From Paraburkholderia sp. (GTDB lineage: Bacteria; Pseudomonadota; Gammaproteobacteria; Burkholderiales; Burkholderiaceae): 64,000 nucleotides of DNA. Position numbers and translations under genes: made by a program. This document shows, in pieces, positions 45,589-60,000 of this stretch (its first letter is position 1; each line of letters opens with the position of its first letter). Where the stretch lies: positions 116,352 to 180,351 of the forward strand of contig SCRN01000044.1 in the NCBI GenBank assembly GCA_004322045.1. The letters are read 5' to 3'. A model generated the notes under the pieces. That model was not told where the DNA came from, made no database searches, and worked only from the letters and a program-made list of their open reading frames with translations.

Positions 45589-46409
45589 AGCAGCGCTACC
45601 GTCATTTTCTGGCGTCCCTTCGGCAGCGAAGCGTCGACGTTCATCGTCAAGAGCTTGCATATGCGACTACAGCCGCTGAGGCGGGCAAATTAGCCGCCCT
45701 GTTTTCAAATGACTCGATCTTGGATGACAAGCAGCAATCGAACGTGATCACAGCATCAGAGGACCCCGAAAGCGAGCAAAAGCAAGCTCGCGTCGAAGAA
45801 GCCCTGTATGAAATTGGCCGCTATTCACGAGCCTACGCGGACATTCTCAAAACCGTCGTCACGAACGTCTTTATCCTTCCGTCATCCGTCGCAAGAGCGG
45901 GATCGACCTCACAAGCGGTCGGCGTGATCTGGATCAACCCAAAATTAAGCTACCCCACACCCGATTTAATGGAAATGCTAATCCATGAATTCACCCATCA
46001 GGCCATGTTTTTGGACGAACTTCGCTTTGAGCATTATTCGTATGACGCGATCGCGAACCGTTCGACCTGGGCAAAATCCGCAATCCTTAACGCAAGACGC
46101 CCTCTGGACAAAGTCCTGCATAGCATCGTCGTCGCAATTGAAATTCTACTGTTTCGCCATCGGCATATCGGGCAGCCGGTCATGCCTCGAGCGCACCCGC
46201 CGAGCCGCATCATATCGCAGCAGTTGGGAGAATCTTTGTCCTCCGTCGAGGACGCCATACGCAGATTCCCCGGAATACTGAAGCCGCGCGCCGTCGAGCT
46301 CGTCACAAACGCTCGAAACATCGTTAGCCACGCAAGCATGCCCTCCCCGAGCAGGCGGGCCCAACAGGTGGCCAGTAAGCCGAAGAGGAACACAGAACAT
46401 GGGCTCTGA
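45576..46409 (+). CDS. HExxH-motif putative peptide-modification protein, aKG-HExxH-type peptide beta-hydroxylase-like
   Basis: GSTSQAVGVIWINPKLSYPTPDLMEMLIHEFTHQAMFLDEL...ARRPLDKVLHSIVVAIEILLFR; HEFTH at 45984-45998. Track ORF starts at 45369 but its first ~65 codons look non-coding; TTG at 45576 is the first plausible in-frame start. Confidence 0.62.
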   Translation: MLDLKQRYRHFLASLRQRSVDVHRQELAYATTAAEAGKLAALFSNDSILDDKQQSNVITASEDPESEQKQARVEEALYEIGRYSRAYADILKTVVTNVFILPSSVARAGSTSQAVGVIWINPKLSYPTPDLMEMLIHEFTHQAMFLDELRFEHYSYDAIANRSTWAKSAILNARRPLDKVLHSIVVAIEILLFRHRHIGQPVMPRAHPPSRIISQQLGESLSSVEDAIRRFPGILKPRAVELVTNARNIVSHASMPSPSRRAQQVASKPKRNTEHGL

Positions 46410-47826
46410 AGTTGCGATCCCCCGGACGAGTGCCGATACCCAGCGCGGCTGTGAATCAACGTCCTCCCGTGATCTGCCCATGATCTTCAAGCAGAGAATT
46501 GCGATCTTGTGCCTCGCACTTGTTGCAATTCATCAATCCATCGTTGCCTGTTCAACATTTTTTCTGACGAACACCATCTCTAAGTTTCAAGCGAATCAAG
46601 CTTATTTTGCAGACCTTTGTCTCTATCTGGCGGCGATGGCGATACCTTACCTGCCCGGATGTGCATCATTCGTCGCACTCCAAAGATGGATCAACCAGTC
46701 ACATGGGGCGCTCGTTGAAAAGTTTACGTCGACGGTCACCTCAAATCGGCCGAACTATCGTAATCACGCAATGCGAGAAAAGGTGACGGCAGTGCTGGCG
46801 CGAAACTCATTTCCCGTCCTAAAGGACTATTTATCGTTCGTCCACGACCTAGCTAGCTTCAGTCTCAACAGTTTACTAAGCATTTCGGTCATCGTTTTCC
46901 TGCTACCCACTCAACTTGTGAGCGGCTACTGCCTTAGTCTTGCACTGTGTTTTGTGATCGTTATCAGCCTGCAAAAAAAGATCTCGCAAGCGTCTTCCCG
47001 TTCCGAGTATGCGTATTTGCGGTACTCTGGCCTTCTTTGTGGCTTTTGGCCCAACGCAGCATTAGGAAACACGCACAATGAATCAATATGGCGCGCGCAG
47101 CGCGAGACAGCCGGGCGCGAGTTCTATTCGAGCTCAAATCGCCTCGAGGCGCTCCGGCAATCAGGCAACGTGCTCCTTGCAGCAGCATCGCTCGGCCCAA
47201 CGATATTTTTGATTGTCGCCATAGCCCGCGACGGCAACGTCGCGCCCACCATTATCGCTGCGTTGATCGTCAGCCTGACGCGAATATTTCTTATCGTCAA
47301 TTCATTGAGCACCCTAGTCTATAGGGTGCTCGACTATTCTTCGTTACACGCACGCCTGAAGGTGCTGTTCGACGCAAGATCGGATTTGGCGACCCACGCT
47401 CGGGAAACTATCGCAGGCGTCGTTGACATCTGGATCAATAAAACACGCATCCGAAACGTATCGGAAGGGAAGAGCATTGTCGCGTCGAGCACATGTGGGC
47501 GTTTTACCGTTACAGGCGCCAACGGCAGCGGCAAATCCACGTTCTTGCTGGCTCTAAAGCAAGAGTATGGCGAAGCATGCTTCTTGCTGCCGGCCGATTA
47601 TGCCAACCTCGCTTGGACGAAGGATTGCCACACCTTATCCACAGGCCAGAGACTCGCAGAACATCTCGCGGAGATTTTGGAGATAAAAGCAGTTCGGTGC
47701 ATCTTACTGGATGAGTGGGATGCCAATCTCGATGGAGACAATATTCAAAAAATCGAAAAGATCCTTCACTCACTTTCCGCAACGAAGGTAATTGTTGAAG
47801 CCAGGCACAGCAGGAGTCAAACATGA
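46399..47826 (+). CDS. ABC transporter, fused membrane domain plus compact nucleotide-binding domain (peptide exporter candidate)
   Basis: Several hydrophobic segments; Walker A GANGSGKST (47515-47541), signature LSTGQ (47635-47649), Walker B CILLDE, D-loop WDANLD, H-loop VIVEARHS; overlaps HExxH gene end by 11 nt. Confidence 0.8.
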   Translation: MGSEVAIPRTSADTQRGCESTSSRDLPMIFKQRIAILCLALVAIHQSIVACSTFFLTNTISKFQANQAYFADLCLYLAAMAIPYLPGCASFVALQRWINQSHGALVEKFTSTVTSNRPNYRNHAMREKVTAVLARNSFPVLKDYLSFVHDLASFSLNSLLSISVIVFLLPTQLVSGYCLSLALCFVIVISLQKKISQASSRSEYAYLRYSGLLCGFWPNAALGNTHNESIWRAQRETAGREFYSSSNRLEALRQSGNVLLAAASLGPTIFLIVAIARDGNVAPTIIAALIVSLTRIFLIVNSLSTLVYRVLDYSSLHARLKVLFDARSDLATHARETIAGVVDIWINKTRIRNVSEGKSIVASSTCGRFTVTGANGSGKSTFLLALKQEYGEACFLLPADYANLAWTKDCHTLSTGQRLAEHLAEILEIKAVRCILLDEWDANLDGDNIQKIEKILHSLSATKVIVEARHSRSQT

Positions 47827-48992
47827 TTGGAGAAATGATCGCAGACGAGGTGCTGAAAGAGCAGCAATTCCGGGAGGCGTTAAGGCATAAGTCTTTTTGG
47901 CAGCACCGCTTAGAGGCGGATCTCTTAGGTCAGCTCTTCTCATGGCGCGAATTGAATCATTGCCTGTCATTCAATCGGATCACGAATGACAGATTTCGCA
48001 TGTCGACATTTTCGGAACATCAATCACTGAACAGGCGAGCGTTTCGCCCGGTAAGAGACAGCCTCGGCAGAAGCACCGATTACCTCGTAATGAGCGAATT
48101 GCATAGGTTGATGCGCGAAGGAGTCACAGCGGTGCTCGAGGCCGTCAACGAACTTTCTGCCGCAGTGTGCAGCCTGACAGAGCGAATAGCCGGCGAACTT
48201 GGCGCGAGGTCGGCGGCGAATGCGTACATATCGTTTGGCAGCGTATCCGGCTTTGGCATGCACAACGACGACCATGACGTACTCATCTTTCAACTCGATG
48301 GTCGAAAGGAGTGGCAATTCCTCAAAAATGCGGCGTCGGGCAAAGCCACGGTAGCGGACCTGAGGGACCCTACAGACGGCAGAGAAACTGACTCGGTCAT
48401 CGTTTCAGCGGGGGATGTCCTGTACATCCCCAAGGGGACATGGCATAACGTTGTCGCACTTAACGAAAGAAGCCTTCATCTTACTGTGAGCATCGTGTTT
48501 GCGACGATCGCGGAGTTTCTAACATGGAGCATCGACCAAGAAAAGCTGGGTGCCCCGTATGCAGACATTAAGCCCCACAGCCATTGCGTTTTTGACGCGA
48601 TAGAGGCGTGCAAGGATTTTCTGCATGCGTTACCAAGCAAAGAGAATGTGGAACGCTTCCTGAACACCTTTTATGCGGGGAAGAGATGCTCCCGCACGCG
48701 CGCCAACTTTCCTTCGCTGAATATAGCCAATGGGGCTCAGAGCTTCCGGCGCGTATCCTTCGAAGTAATGCCTCTGCACGCAATGCAGCCGGATCGGCAG
48801 GACATCTATGCGTTAGGCCGAGTTCATTCCCTTACTAGTATTGAGTATGCCATCTTGCGAGCCCTCCCGCGCACGGGAGCAATGACCGGCAGCAAAATCG
48901 CGGAAATCGGGGGCGATTGGGGTCAGGCGGCGGCTGCGCTCGAAGCTTTAATGGACCGCGATCTGGTGACGACTGTCGCAGATGGCGCTTAG
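47823..48992 (+). CDS. JmjC/cupin-fold Fe(II)/2-oxoglutarate oxygenase with C-terminal winged-helix-like region
   Basis: FGMHNDDHDVLIFQLDGRKEWQFL (HxD, His codon 48261) and GDVLYIPKGTWHNVVALNERSLHLTVSI (distal His codon 48444); ATGA overlap with ABC gene. Confidence 0.8.
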   Translation: MIGEMIADEVLKEQQFREALRHKSFWQHRLEADLLGQLFSWRELNHCLSFNRITNDRFRMSTFSEHQSLNRRAFRPVRDSLGRSTDYLVMSELHRLMREGVTAVLEAVNELSAAVCSLTERIAGELGARSAANAYISFGSVSGFGMHNDDHDVLIFQLDGRKEWQFLKNAASGKATVADLRDPTDGRETDSVIVSAGDVLYIPKGTWHNVVALNERSLHLTVSIVFATIAEFLTWSIDQEKLGAPYADIKPHSHCVFDAIEACKDFLHALPSKENVERFLNTFYAGKRCSRTRANFPSLNIANGAQSFRRVSFEVMPLHAMQPDRQDIYALGRVHSLTSIEYAILRALPRTGAMTGSKIAEIGGDWGQAAAALEALMDRDLVTTVADGA

Positions 48993-49058
48993 GGCGGCAA
49001 AACCGATTTACGAGCAGATAAACAACTGCCAGGTCATACCCGTGGCGGCAGGTGTCCG

Positions 49059-49412
49059 ATGAATTGCGATCGCGTGCAGCGACGGCGCGTGCGCCAAGTG
49101 TCATACAGATCAACCATGCGTATACGAACATCGCGAACATCGTCAACATGCACGACGTCTGCCGATAGCCCTCATGCGAACGATCCAGATCGTGCCGCGT
49201 CCGGGGCCCCCTTCGCCATCACAACGCGACAACTCGAGATCGCTCGACACGTCGTCGAAGGGAAGACGGCTCGCGAAATCGCAATGGCCCTCGTACTGTC
49301 ACGCCGAACGGTTGAGAGCCATATCGACGCATTGAAGACGAGACTCGACTGCGTAAATCGTTGTCAGCTAACGGCAAAACTTATCCGGCTTGGTATCGCG
49401 CCCGACGAATAG
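49059..49412 (+). CDS. LuxR-type HTH transcriptional regulator, HTH-only
   Basis: FAITTRQLEIARHVVEGKTAREIAMALVLSRRTVESHIDALKTRLDCVNRCQLTAKLIRLGI; no receiver or autoinducer domain visible; start uncertain (49059 or 49116). Confidence 0.72.
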   Translation: MNCDRVQRRRVRQVSYRSTMRIRTSRTSSTCTTSADSPHANDPDRAASGAPFAITTRQLEIARHVVEGKTAREIAMALVLSRRTVESHIDALKTRLDCVNRCQLTAKLIRLGIAPDE

Positions 49413-49524
49413 ACGCTCCGCAGTGGGCAGCCCGGTGGATTCGCAAGCGAGCGGCTCGTACGTCAAAACAGATTGATCTCAGGGACTCAAAGTAACAATC
49501 GCTACAAACGGTAGTCATTGCACA

Positions 49525-51372
49525 TCAATCCGCCCCCACCACCTCCAACAATTCATCTCCGAACCGTTCCAGCTTGCGTGCCCCAATGCCCGGAATATGT
49601 CGTAACTCCTTGATCGTATCGGGCGCCGCCCGCGCAATCTCGGCCAGCGTCGCATCGTGAAAGATCAGGTAGGCCGGCACGCCGTCGCGCTTTGCCGTGT
49701 CGGTGCGCCAAGCACGCAGCCGTTCCCAGCGCGCGCGTTCGCGCGGCCCGAGCCCGGCTGTCGGATCAGCCCGCTCACCCGTGCGCGACGAGGCTTGGCG
49801 CGTACGCGTCGGCTTCACGTAACGCCGCAGCGTGACCGACTCCTCTCCCTTGAGCACCGGCTTGCTCGCCTCGGTCAGCACGAACGCGCCAAAACCATCG
49901 TGATCCACCGTGAGATACCGGTAGGCCACCAACTGACGGAATATGCCCCGCCATTCAGCCTCCGATAAATCGGAGCCGATGCCGAAGGTACTCAACGTGT
50001 CATGCCCGCGTTCGCGCACTTTTTCCGTGCGATTGCCGCGCAGGATGTCAATCAGATGTCCCGCCCCAAAGTGAAATCCGCTCGCGCGGCGCGCGCGAAA
50101 CACGCAGGAGAGCGCCATTTGGGCTTCGCGCGTGGCGTCCCAGGTGGCGGGAGGTTCGAGGCAAGTATCACAATTGCCGCAGGGTTCGCTCGCCTCGCCG
50201 AAATACGAGAGCAAGCGCACGCGCCGACATGCCGCGGTCTCGCACAAACCTAGCAATGCGTCGAGCTTGCCCGTCTGCACACGCTTATGTATTTCGTCGG
50301 CGTCGGACTCGTCGATCATCTTGCGCTGTTGGACGACATCGCCCAGCCCGTACGCCATCCATGCGTTCGCCGGTAGACCGTCGCGTCCCGCGCGCCCCGT
50401 CTCCTGGTAATAGCCTTCGACGCTCTTGGGTAGATCCAAATGCGCGACGAAACGCACGTCCGGCTTATCGATCCCCATGCCGAACGCGATCGTCGCGCAC
50501 ATGACCACGCCCTCCTCGCGCTGGAACATCTCTTGATGCCGCTGGCGCGTTTCGAAATCCATCCCCGCGTGATAGGGCAGCGCGCGCACGCCTTGCGTCT
50601 TCAGCCAATCGGCCGTCTCCTCGACTTTGCGACGCGAGAGGCAATAGACCACGCCCGCGTCCGTCGTGCCGTCCTCGTTCGTATGCTCGGCGCGAATGAA
50701 GTCGAGCAACTGCGAACGCGCGTTGTCTTTCTCGACGATGCGATAACGAATGTTGGGCCGATCGAAGCTCGATACGAACACGCGCGCCTCGTCCAGCGCG
50801 AGGCGATGCACGATCTCGTCGCGCGTGATCGCATCCGCGGTGGCCGTGAGCGCAATGCGCGGCACCGATGGAAAACGCTCATGCAGCACCGAGAGCTGCA
50901 TGTACTCTGGGCGAAAATCGTGCCCCCATTGGGACACGCAATGCGCTTCGTCGATCGCGAACAAACCGATGCGCGCACGCTCGAGCAACTCGAGAAATCG
51001 CGGGGTCATCAATCGCTCAGGCGCGACGTAGAGCAGATCGAGATCTCCGTCACGCAGCGCGCGCTCCGTGGCCGCCGCCTCAGCACCCGTCAGCGTGGAG
51101 TTCAAATAGGCTGCACGCACCCCGACTTCTTTCAGCGCTGCGACCTGATCTTGCATCAGCGCGATCAGCGGCGAAACGACGACGCCGGCACCCTGTCCCG
51201 CTTCGCGCCGCACGAGCGACGGGATTTGATAGCAAAGCGATTTGCCCCCGCCCGTGGGCATCAGTACGAGGCAATCGCCCCCCTCGGCAACATGTTCGAC
51301 GATGTCGCGCTGCTGCCCTCGGAAGGCGGGGTAACCGAAGACTTCATTGAGAATTTCTAGAGCACGCGACAT
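49525..51372 (-). CDS. recQ: ATP-dependent DNA helicase RecQ
   Basis: [55 protein letters not shown]-terminal HRDC-like region. Confidence 0.96.
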   Translation of the reverse strand: MSRALEILNEVFGYPAFRGQQRDIVEHVAEGGDCLVLMPTGGGKSLCYQIPSLVRREAGQGAGVVVSPLIALMQDQVAALKEVGVRAAYLNSTLTGAEAAATERALRDGDLDLLYVAPERLMTPRFLELLERARIGLFAIDEAHCVSQWGHDFRPEYMQLSVLHERFPSVPRIALTATADAITRDEIVHRLALDEARVFVSSFDRPNIRYRIVEKDNARSQLLDFIRAEHTNEDGTTDAGVVYCLSRRKVEETADWLKTQGVRALPYHAGMDFETRQRHQEMFQREEGVVMCATIAFGMGIDKPDVRFVAHLDLPKSVEGYYQETGRAGRDGLPANAWMAYGLGDVVQQRKMIDESDADEIHKRVQTGKLDALLGLCETAACRRVRLLSYFGEASEPCGNCDTCLEPPATWDATREAQMALSCVFRARRASGFHFGAGHLIDILRGNRTEKVRERGHDTLSTFGIGSDLSEAEWRGIFRQLVAYRYLTVDHDGFGAFVLTEASKPVLKGEESVTLRRYVKPTRTRQASSRTGERADPTAGLGPRERARWERLRAWRTDTAKRDGVPAYLIFHDATLAEIARAAPDTIKELRHIPGIGARKLERFGDELLEVVGAD

Positions 51373-51521
51373 GTAGGCGATTGGAACGACAAACGGCGGA
51401 TGAGCGCAATTCTACCAACCCGGTCCGCACCGCGACGCGCGTCGTGCGCACGTTGGCCGTTCGGTCGACGAAAACGCTCGCTGCGCGGCGCAATCTCATC
51501 CACGCCCTCGATCGCACGGCT

Positions 51522-51560
51522 AAAAAAAAACCGCCCAGTCGAAACTGAGCGGTTCTTGCG
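51522..51560 (-). terminator. Rho-independent terminator downstream of rpoC
   Basis: aaaaaaaaaCCGCccagtcgaaactgaGCGGttctt; minus-strand hairpin followed by a long T run. Confidence 0.7.
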
Positions 51561-51612
51561 CTGGTAGCGCCCGAGCGGAGCATATCCGAGAGCGGCACGA
51601 GGCCGCTCGGAC

Positions 51613-55872
<4,260 letters not shown>

Positions 55873-55893
55873 TGCCTTCTCTCCGTAGTCCGA

Positions 55894-58800
55894 TTAGTTG
55901 CGGTCGAGATCGATGTCGATGCCGAGCGAGCGGATTTCCTTCACCAACACGTTGAAGGATTCCGGCATGCCGGCGTCGATCACGTGGTCGCCCTTGACGA
56001 GGTTCTCGTACACCTTCGTCCGGCCCGTCACGTCATCGGACTTCACCGTCAACATTTCCTGCAGCACATACGAAGCGCCATACGCTTCGAGCGCCCACAC
56101 TTCCATTTCGCCGAAGCGCTGACCACCGAACTGCGCCTTACCACCCAGCGGCTGCTGCGTGACGAGCGAGTACGGACCGGTCGAACGAGCGTGCATCTTG
56201 TCGTCCACCAAGTGGTGCAGCTTCAGGTAGTGCATGTAGCCGACCGTGACGGTGCGCTCGAACGCCTCGCCCGTGCGGCCGTCGTACAGACGGACTTGAT
56301 TCTTCGATTTCGTCATGCCGAGCTGCGCGGCGATGTCGTCCGGGAAGGCCAGATCGAGCATCTTCGACATTTCTTCTTCCGTCGCACCGTCGAACACCGG
56401 CGTCGCGAACGGCACGCCTTCGCGCAGGTTCTTCGCCAATTCGATGATGTCGTCGTCCGAGAAGCTCTCGAGTTCCTCCGCGCGGCCCGACTCGTTGTAA
56501 AGCTTGGTCAGGAATGCACGCAGATCTTCGATCTTCGCCTGACGCTGCAGCATTTCACCGATACGCCAACCGAGGCCCTTCGCGGCCCAGCCCAGATGCA
56601 CTTCCAGCACCTGGCCCACGTTCATCCGCGACGGCACGCCGAGCGGATTGAGCACGACGTCGGCGGGACGACCATCGGCCATGTACGGCATGTCTTCGAT
56701 CGGAACGATCTTCGACACCACACCCTTGTTACCGTGACGGCCGGCCATCTTGTCGCCAGGCTGCAGGCGGCGCTTGACGGCCAAGTACACCTTGACCATC
56801 TTCAGCACGCCCGGAGGCAACTCGTCGCCTTGCGTGAGCTTCTTGCGCTTTTCTTCGAAAGCCAGATCGAATTGGTGGCGCTTCTGCTCGATCGAATCTT
56901 TGATCGCTTCGAGTTGAGCGGCCGCCTCTTCGTCGGCCAGACGAATATCGAACCAGTGATAGTGGTCGAGATCTTCCAGGTACGCTTGGTCGATCTTCGT
57001 GCCCTTGGCGAGCTTCTTCGGACCGCCGTTCGCCACTTTGCCGACGAGCATGCGCGCCAAACGCTGGAACGCGTCGCCTTCGACGATACGCAGCTGGTCG
57101 TTCAAGTCGAGGCGATAGCGCTTCAGTTCATCGTCGATGATCTGTTGCGCGCGCTTGTCGCGCTGAATGCCTTCGCGCGTGAACACCTGCACGTCGATGA
57201 CCGTGCCGCTCATGCCCGAGGGCACGCGCAGCGACGTGTCCTTCACGTCGGATGCCTTCTCGCCGAAGATCGCGCGCAAGAGCTTCTCTTCCGGCGTCAA
57301 CTGCGTTTCGCCCTTCGGCGTGACCTTGCCGACGAGCACGTCGCCCGCTTCGACCTCGGCCCCGATGTAGACGATGCCCGACTCGTCGAGACGGCCCAAT
57401 TGCACTTCGGCCAAGTTCGAGATGTCGCGCGTGATTTCCTCAGGCCCGAGCTTCGTGTCGCGAGCGACGACGTTGAGCTCCTCGATGTGGATCGACGTAT
57501 AGCGATCGTCGGCCACGACCTTCTCGGAGATCAGGATCGAATCTTCGAAGTTGTAGCCGTTCCACGGCATGAACGCGACGAGCATGTTCTGGCCGAGCGC
57601 GAGCTCGCCCAGGTCGGTCGACGCGCCGTCGGCCAGGACGTCGCCGCGCGCCACCATATCGCCGACCTTCACGATCGGACGCTGGTTGATGTTCGTGTTC
57701 TGGTTCGAACGCGTGTACTTGATCAGGTTGTAGATGTCGACGCCAACTTCACCGGCGACGGCTTCCTCATCGTTCACACGAATGACGATACGGCCCGCGT
57801 CGACATAATCGACAACGCCGCCGCGCAACGCTTGCACGGTCGTGCCGGAGTCGACCGCCACCGTGCGCTCGATGCCCGTCCCGACGACCGGTTTTTCCGG
57901 ACGCAGACACGGCACCGCTTGACGCTGCATGTTCGAGCCCATCAGCGCGCGGTTCGCATCGTCGTGCTCGAGGAACGGGATCAGCGAGGCTGCGACCGAG
58001 ACGATCTGCGACGGCGCCACGTCCATGTACTGGATGCGATCCGGCGTGACCATCAGCGTTTCGCCCGCTTCACGCGAGGACACGAGTTCGTCGGTGAGGG
58101 TGCCGTCGTCGGCCACCGCCGCGTTCGCCTGCGCGATTACGTAGCGGCCTTCTTCGATCGCCGACAGATAGTCGATTTGATCGGTGACCTTGCCGTCCGC
58201 GACCTTGCGGTACGGCGTTTCGAGGAAGCCGTACTCGTTCAGGTGTGCGTAAAGCGCGAGCGAGTTGATGAGGCCGATGTTCGGGCCTTCCGGCGTTTCG
58301 ATCGGGCACACGCGGCCGTAGTGGGTCGGGTGCACGTCACGCACTTCGAAGCCTGCGCGCTCGCGCGTCAAACCGCCCGGGCCCAATGCGGAAACACGGC
58401 GCTTGTGCGTGATTTCCGACAGCGGGTTCGTTTGGTCCATGAACTGCGACAACTGCGACGAACCGAAGAACTCGCGAATCGCCGACGAGATCGGCTTCGA
58501 GTTGATCAGATCGTGCGGCATCAGGTTTTCGCTTTCGGCTTGGCCGAGGCGTTCCTTCACCGCGCGTTCAACGCGAACGAGGCCGGCGCGGAATTGATTT
58601 TCCGCGAGCTCGCCCACGCAGCGCACGCGACGGTTGCCGAGGTGGTCGATGTCGTCCACTTCGCCCTTGCCGTTGCGCAGCTCGACCAGGATCTTGATCG
58701 TGGCGAGGATGTCGTCGTCCTGCAGCGTCATCGGCCCCGTGATTTCGTCACGGCCCACGCGGCGGTTGAACTTCATGCGGCCGACCTTGGACAGGTCGTA

Positions 58801-60000
58801 CGCGTCCTCGCTGTAGAACAGACGGTTGAACAACGCCTCGACCGCTTCTTCGGTCGGCGGTTCGCCCGGGCGCATCATGCGGTAGATCGCGATGCGCGCG
58901 GCCGTCTTATCGGTCGTTTCGTCGATACGCAGCGTCGACGAAATGTACGGACCTTGATCGAGATCGTTCGTATAGAGCGTCTGGATGTCCTTCACCTTGG
59001 CTTCGCGCAGCTTCTCGAGGGTGCCTTCGGTGATCTCGTCGTTCGCGTTTGCGATGACTTCGCCCGTTTCGCTATCGATGACGTTCTTCGCCAGGACGCG
59101 GCCGAGCAAATAGTCCTCGGGCACCGAGATGAACTTCGTCTTGGCGTTCTCGAGGTCGCGGATATGCTTCGCGTTGATCCGCTTGTCCTTCTGGACGATG
59201 ACGTTGCCGTCGCGATCGCTGATATCGAAGCGCGCGACTTCCCCGCGCAGGCGTTCGGGGACGAACTCCATCTGCGCGCCTTCGCCCATCAACGTGAAGT
59301 TGTCGAAGACGAAGAAGTTGGCAAGGATCTGCTCCGGCGTCAGGCCAATCGCCTTCAGCAGGATCGTGACCGGCATCTTGCGGCGGCGATCGACGCGGAA
59401 ATAAAGGACGTCTTTCGGGTCGAATTCGAAGTCGAGCCACGAGCCGCGGTAAGGAATGATCCGCGCCGAGAACAGCAGCTTGCCCGAGCTATGCGTCTTG
59501 CCCTTGTCGTGTTCGAAGAACACGCCCGGCGAACGGTGCAACTGCGAGACGATGACACGCTCGGTGCCATTGATGACGAACGAGCCGGTGGGCGTCATGA
59601 GCGGAATTTCGCCCATGTAGACTTCCTGCTCCTTCACTTCCTTGACGACGGGCTTGCTCGGCGATTCCTTGTCGAGCAACACCAGGCGCACCTTGGCGCG
59701 CAAGGCCGAACAATAGGTGAGACCGCGCTGCTGGCATTCCTTGATGTTGAACGCCGGCGGCGACAACGCGTAGCTCACGAACTCCAGGCGCGCGAAACCG
59801 TTGTGCGAAACGATGGGGAAAACAGACGTGAACGCAGCCTGCAAACCCTCGGGTTTGCGAGCATTCGCGAGTACGTCAGCTTGCAGAAACGTGCTGAATG
59901 ATTCAAGCTGGGTGGCCAGCAGGAAAGGTACTTGGTGAACGATGGAGCGCTTCGCAAAACTCTTACGAATGCGCTTCTTCTCGGTGAAGGAATATTGCAT
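55894..60000 (-). CDS. rpoB: DNA-directed RNA polymerase subunit beta
   Basis: [43 protein letters not shown]. Confidence 0.98.
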   Translation of the reverse strand: MQYSFTEKKRIRKSFAKRSIVHQVPFLLATQLESFSTFLQADVLANARKPEGLQAAFTSVFPIVSHNGFARLEFVSYALSPPAFNIKECQQRGLTYCSALRAKVRLVLLDKESPSKPVVKEVKEQEVYMGEIPLMTPTGSFVINGTERVIVSQLHRSPGVFFEHDKGKTHSSGKLLFSARIIPYRGSWLDFEFDPKDVLYFRVDRRRKMPVTILLKAIGLTPEQILANFFVFDNFTLMGEGAQMEFVPERLRGEVARFDISDRDGNVIVQKDKRINAKHIRDLENAKTKFISVPEDYLLGRVLAKNVIDSETGEVIANANDEITEGTLEKLREAKVKDIQTLYTNDLDQGPYISSTLRIDETTDKTAARIAIYRMMRPGEPPTEEAVEALFNRLFYSEDAYDLSKVGRMKFNRRVGRDEITGPMTLQDDDILATIKILVELRNGKGEVDDIDHLGNRRVRCVGELAENQFRAGLVRVERAVKERLGQAESENLMPHDLINSKPISSAIREFFGSSQLSQFMDQTNPLSEITHKRRVSALGPGGLTRERAGFEVRDVHPTHYGRVCPIETPEGPNIGLINSLALYAHLNEYGFLETPYRKVADGKVTDQIDYLSAIEEGRYVIAQANAAVADDGTLTDELVSSREAGETLMVTPDRIQYMDVAPSQIVSVAASLIPFLEHDDANRALMGSNMQRQAVPCLRPEKPVVGTGIERTVAVDSGTTVQALRGGVVDYVDAGRIVIRVNDEEAVAGEVGVDIYNLIKYTRSNQNTNINQRPIVKVGDMVARGDVLADGASTDLGELALGQNMLVAFMPWNGYNFEDSILISEKVVADDRYTSIHIEELNVVARDTKLGPEEITRDISNLAEVQLGRLDESGIVYIGAEVEAGDVLVGKVTPKGETQLTPEEKLLRAIFGEKASDVKDTSLRVPSGMSGTVIDVQVFTREGIQRDKRAQQIIDDELKRYRLDLNDQLRIVEGDAFQRLARMLVGKVANGGPKKLAKGTKIDQAYLEDLDHYHWFDIRLADEEAAAQLEAIKDSIEQKRHQFDLAFEEKRKKLTQGDELPPGVLKMVKVYLAVKRRLQPGDKMAGRHGNKGVVSKIVPIEDMPYMADGRPADVVLNPLGVPSRMNVGQVLEVHLGWAAKGLGWRIGEMLQRQAKIEDLRAFLTKLYNESGRAEELESFSDDDIIELAKNLREGVPFATPVFDGATEEEMSKMLDLAFPDDIAAQLGMTKSKNQVRLYDGRTGEAFERTVTVGYMHYLKLHHLVDDKMHARSTGPYSLVTQQPLGGKAQFGGQRFGEMEVWALEAYGASYVLQEMLTVKSDDVTGRTKVYENLVKGDHVIDAGMPESFNVLVKEIRSLGIDIDLDRN

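Noticed and set aside
48835-49149. 104-aa minus-strand ORF antisense to the JmjC/LuxR junction
   Set aside because: No domain, no credible RBS, overlaps two better-supported + strand genes.
45100-49500. Mobile element or phage-defence reading of the island
   Set aside because: No transposase, integrase, terminal inverted repeats, nuclease or helicase effectors in it; the RecQ next door is a full-length core gene on the opposite strand.
55984-59901. 1305-aa + strand ORF antisense to rpoB
   Set aside because: Same shadow-ORF effect; no domain signature, rpoB on the minus strand is clear.
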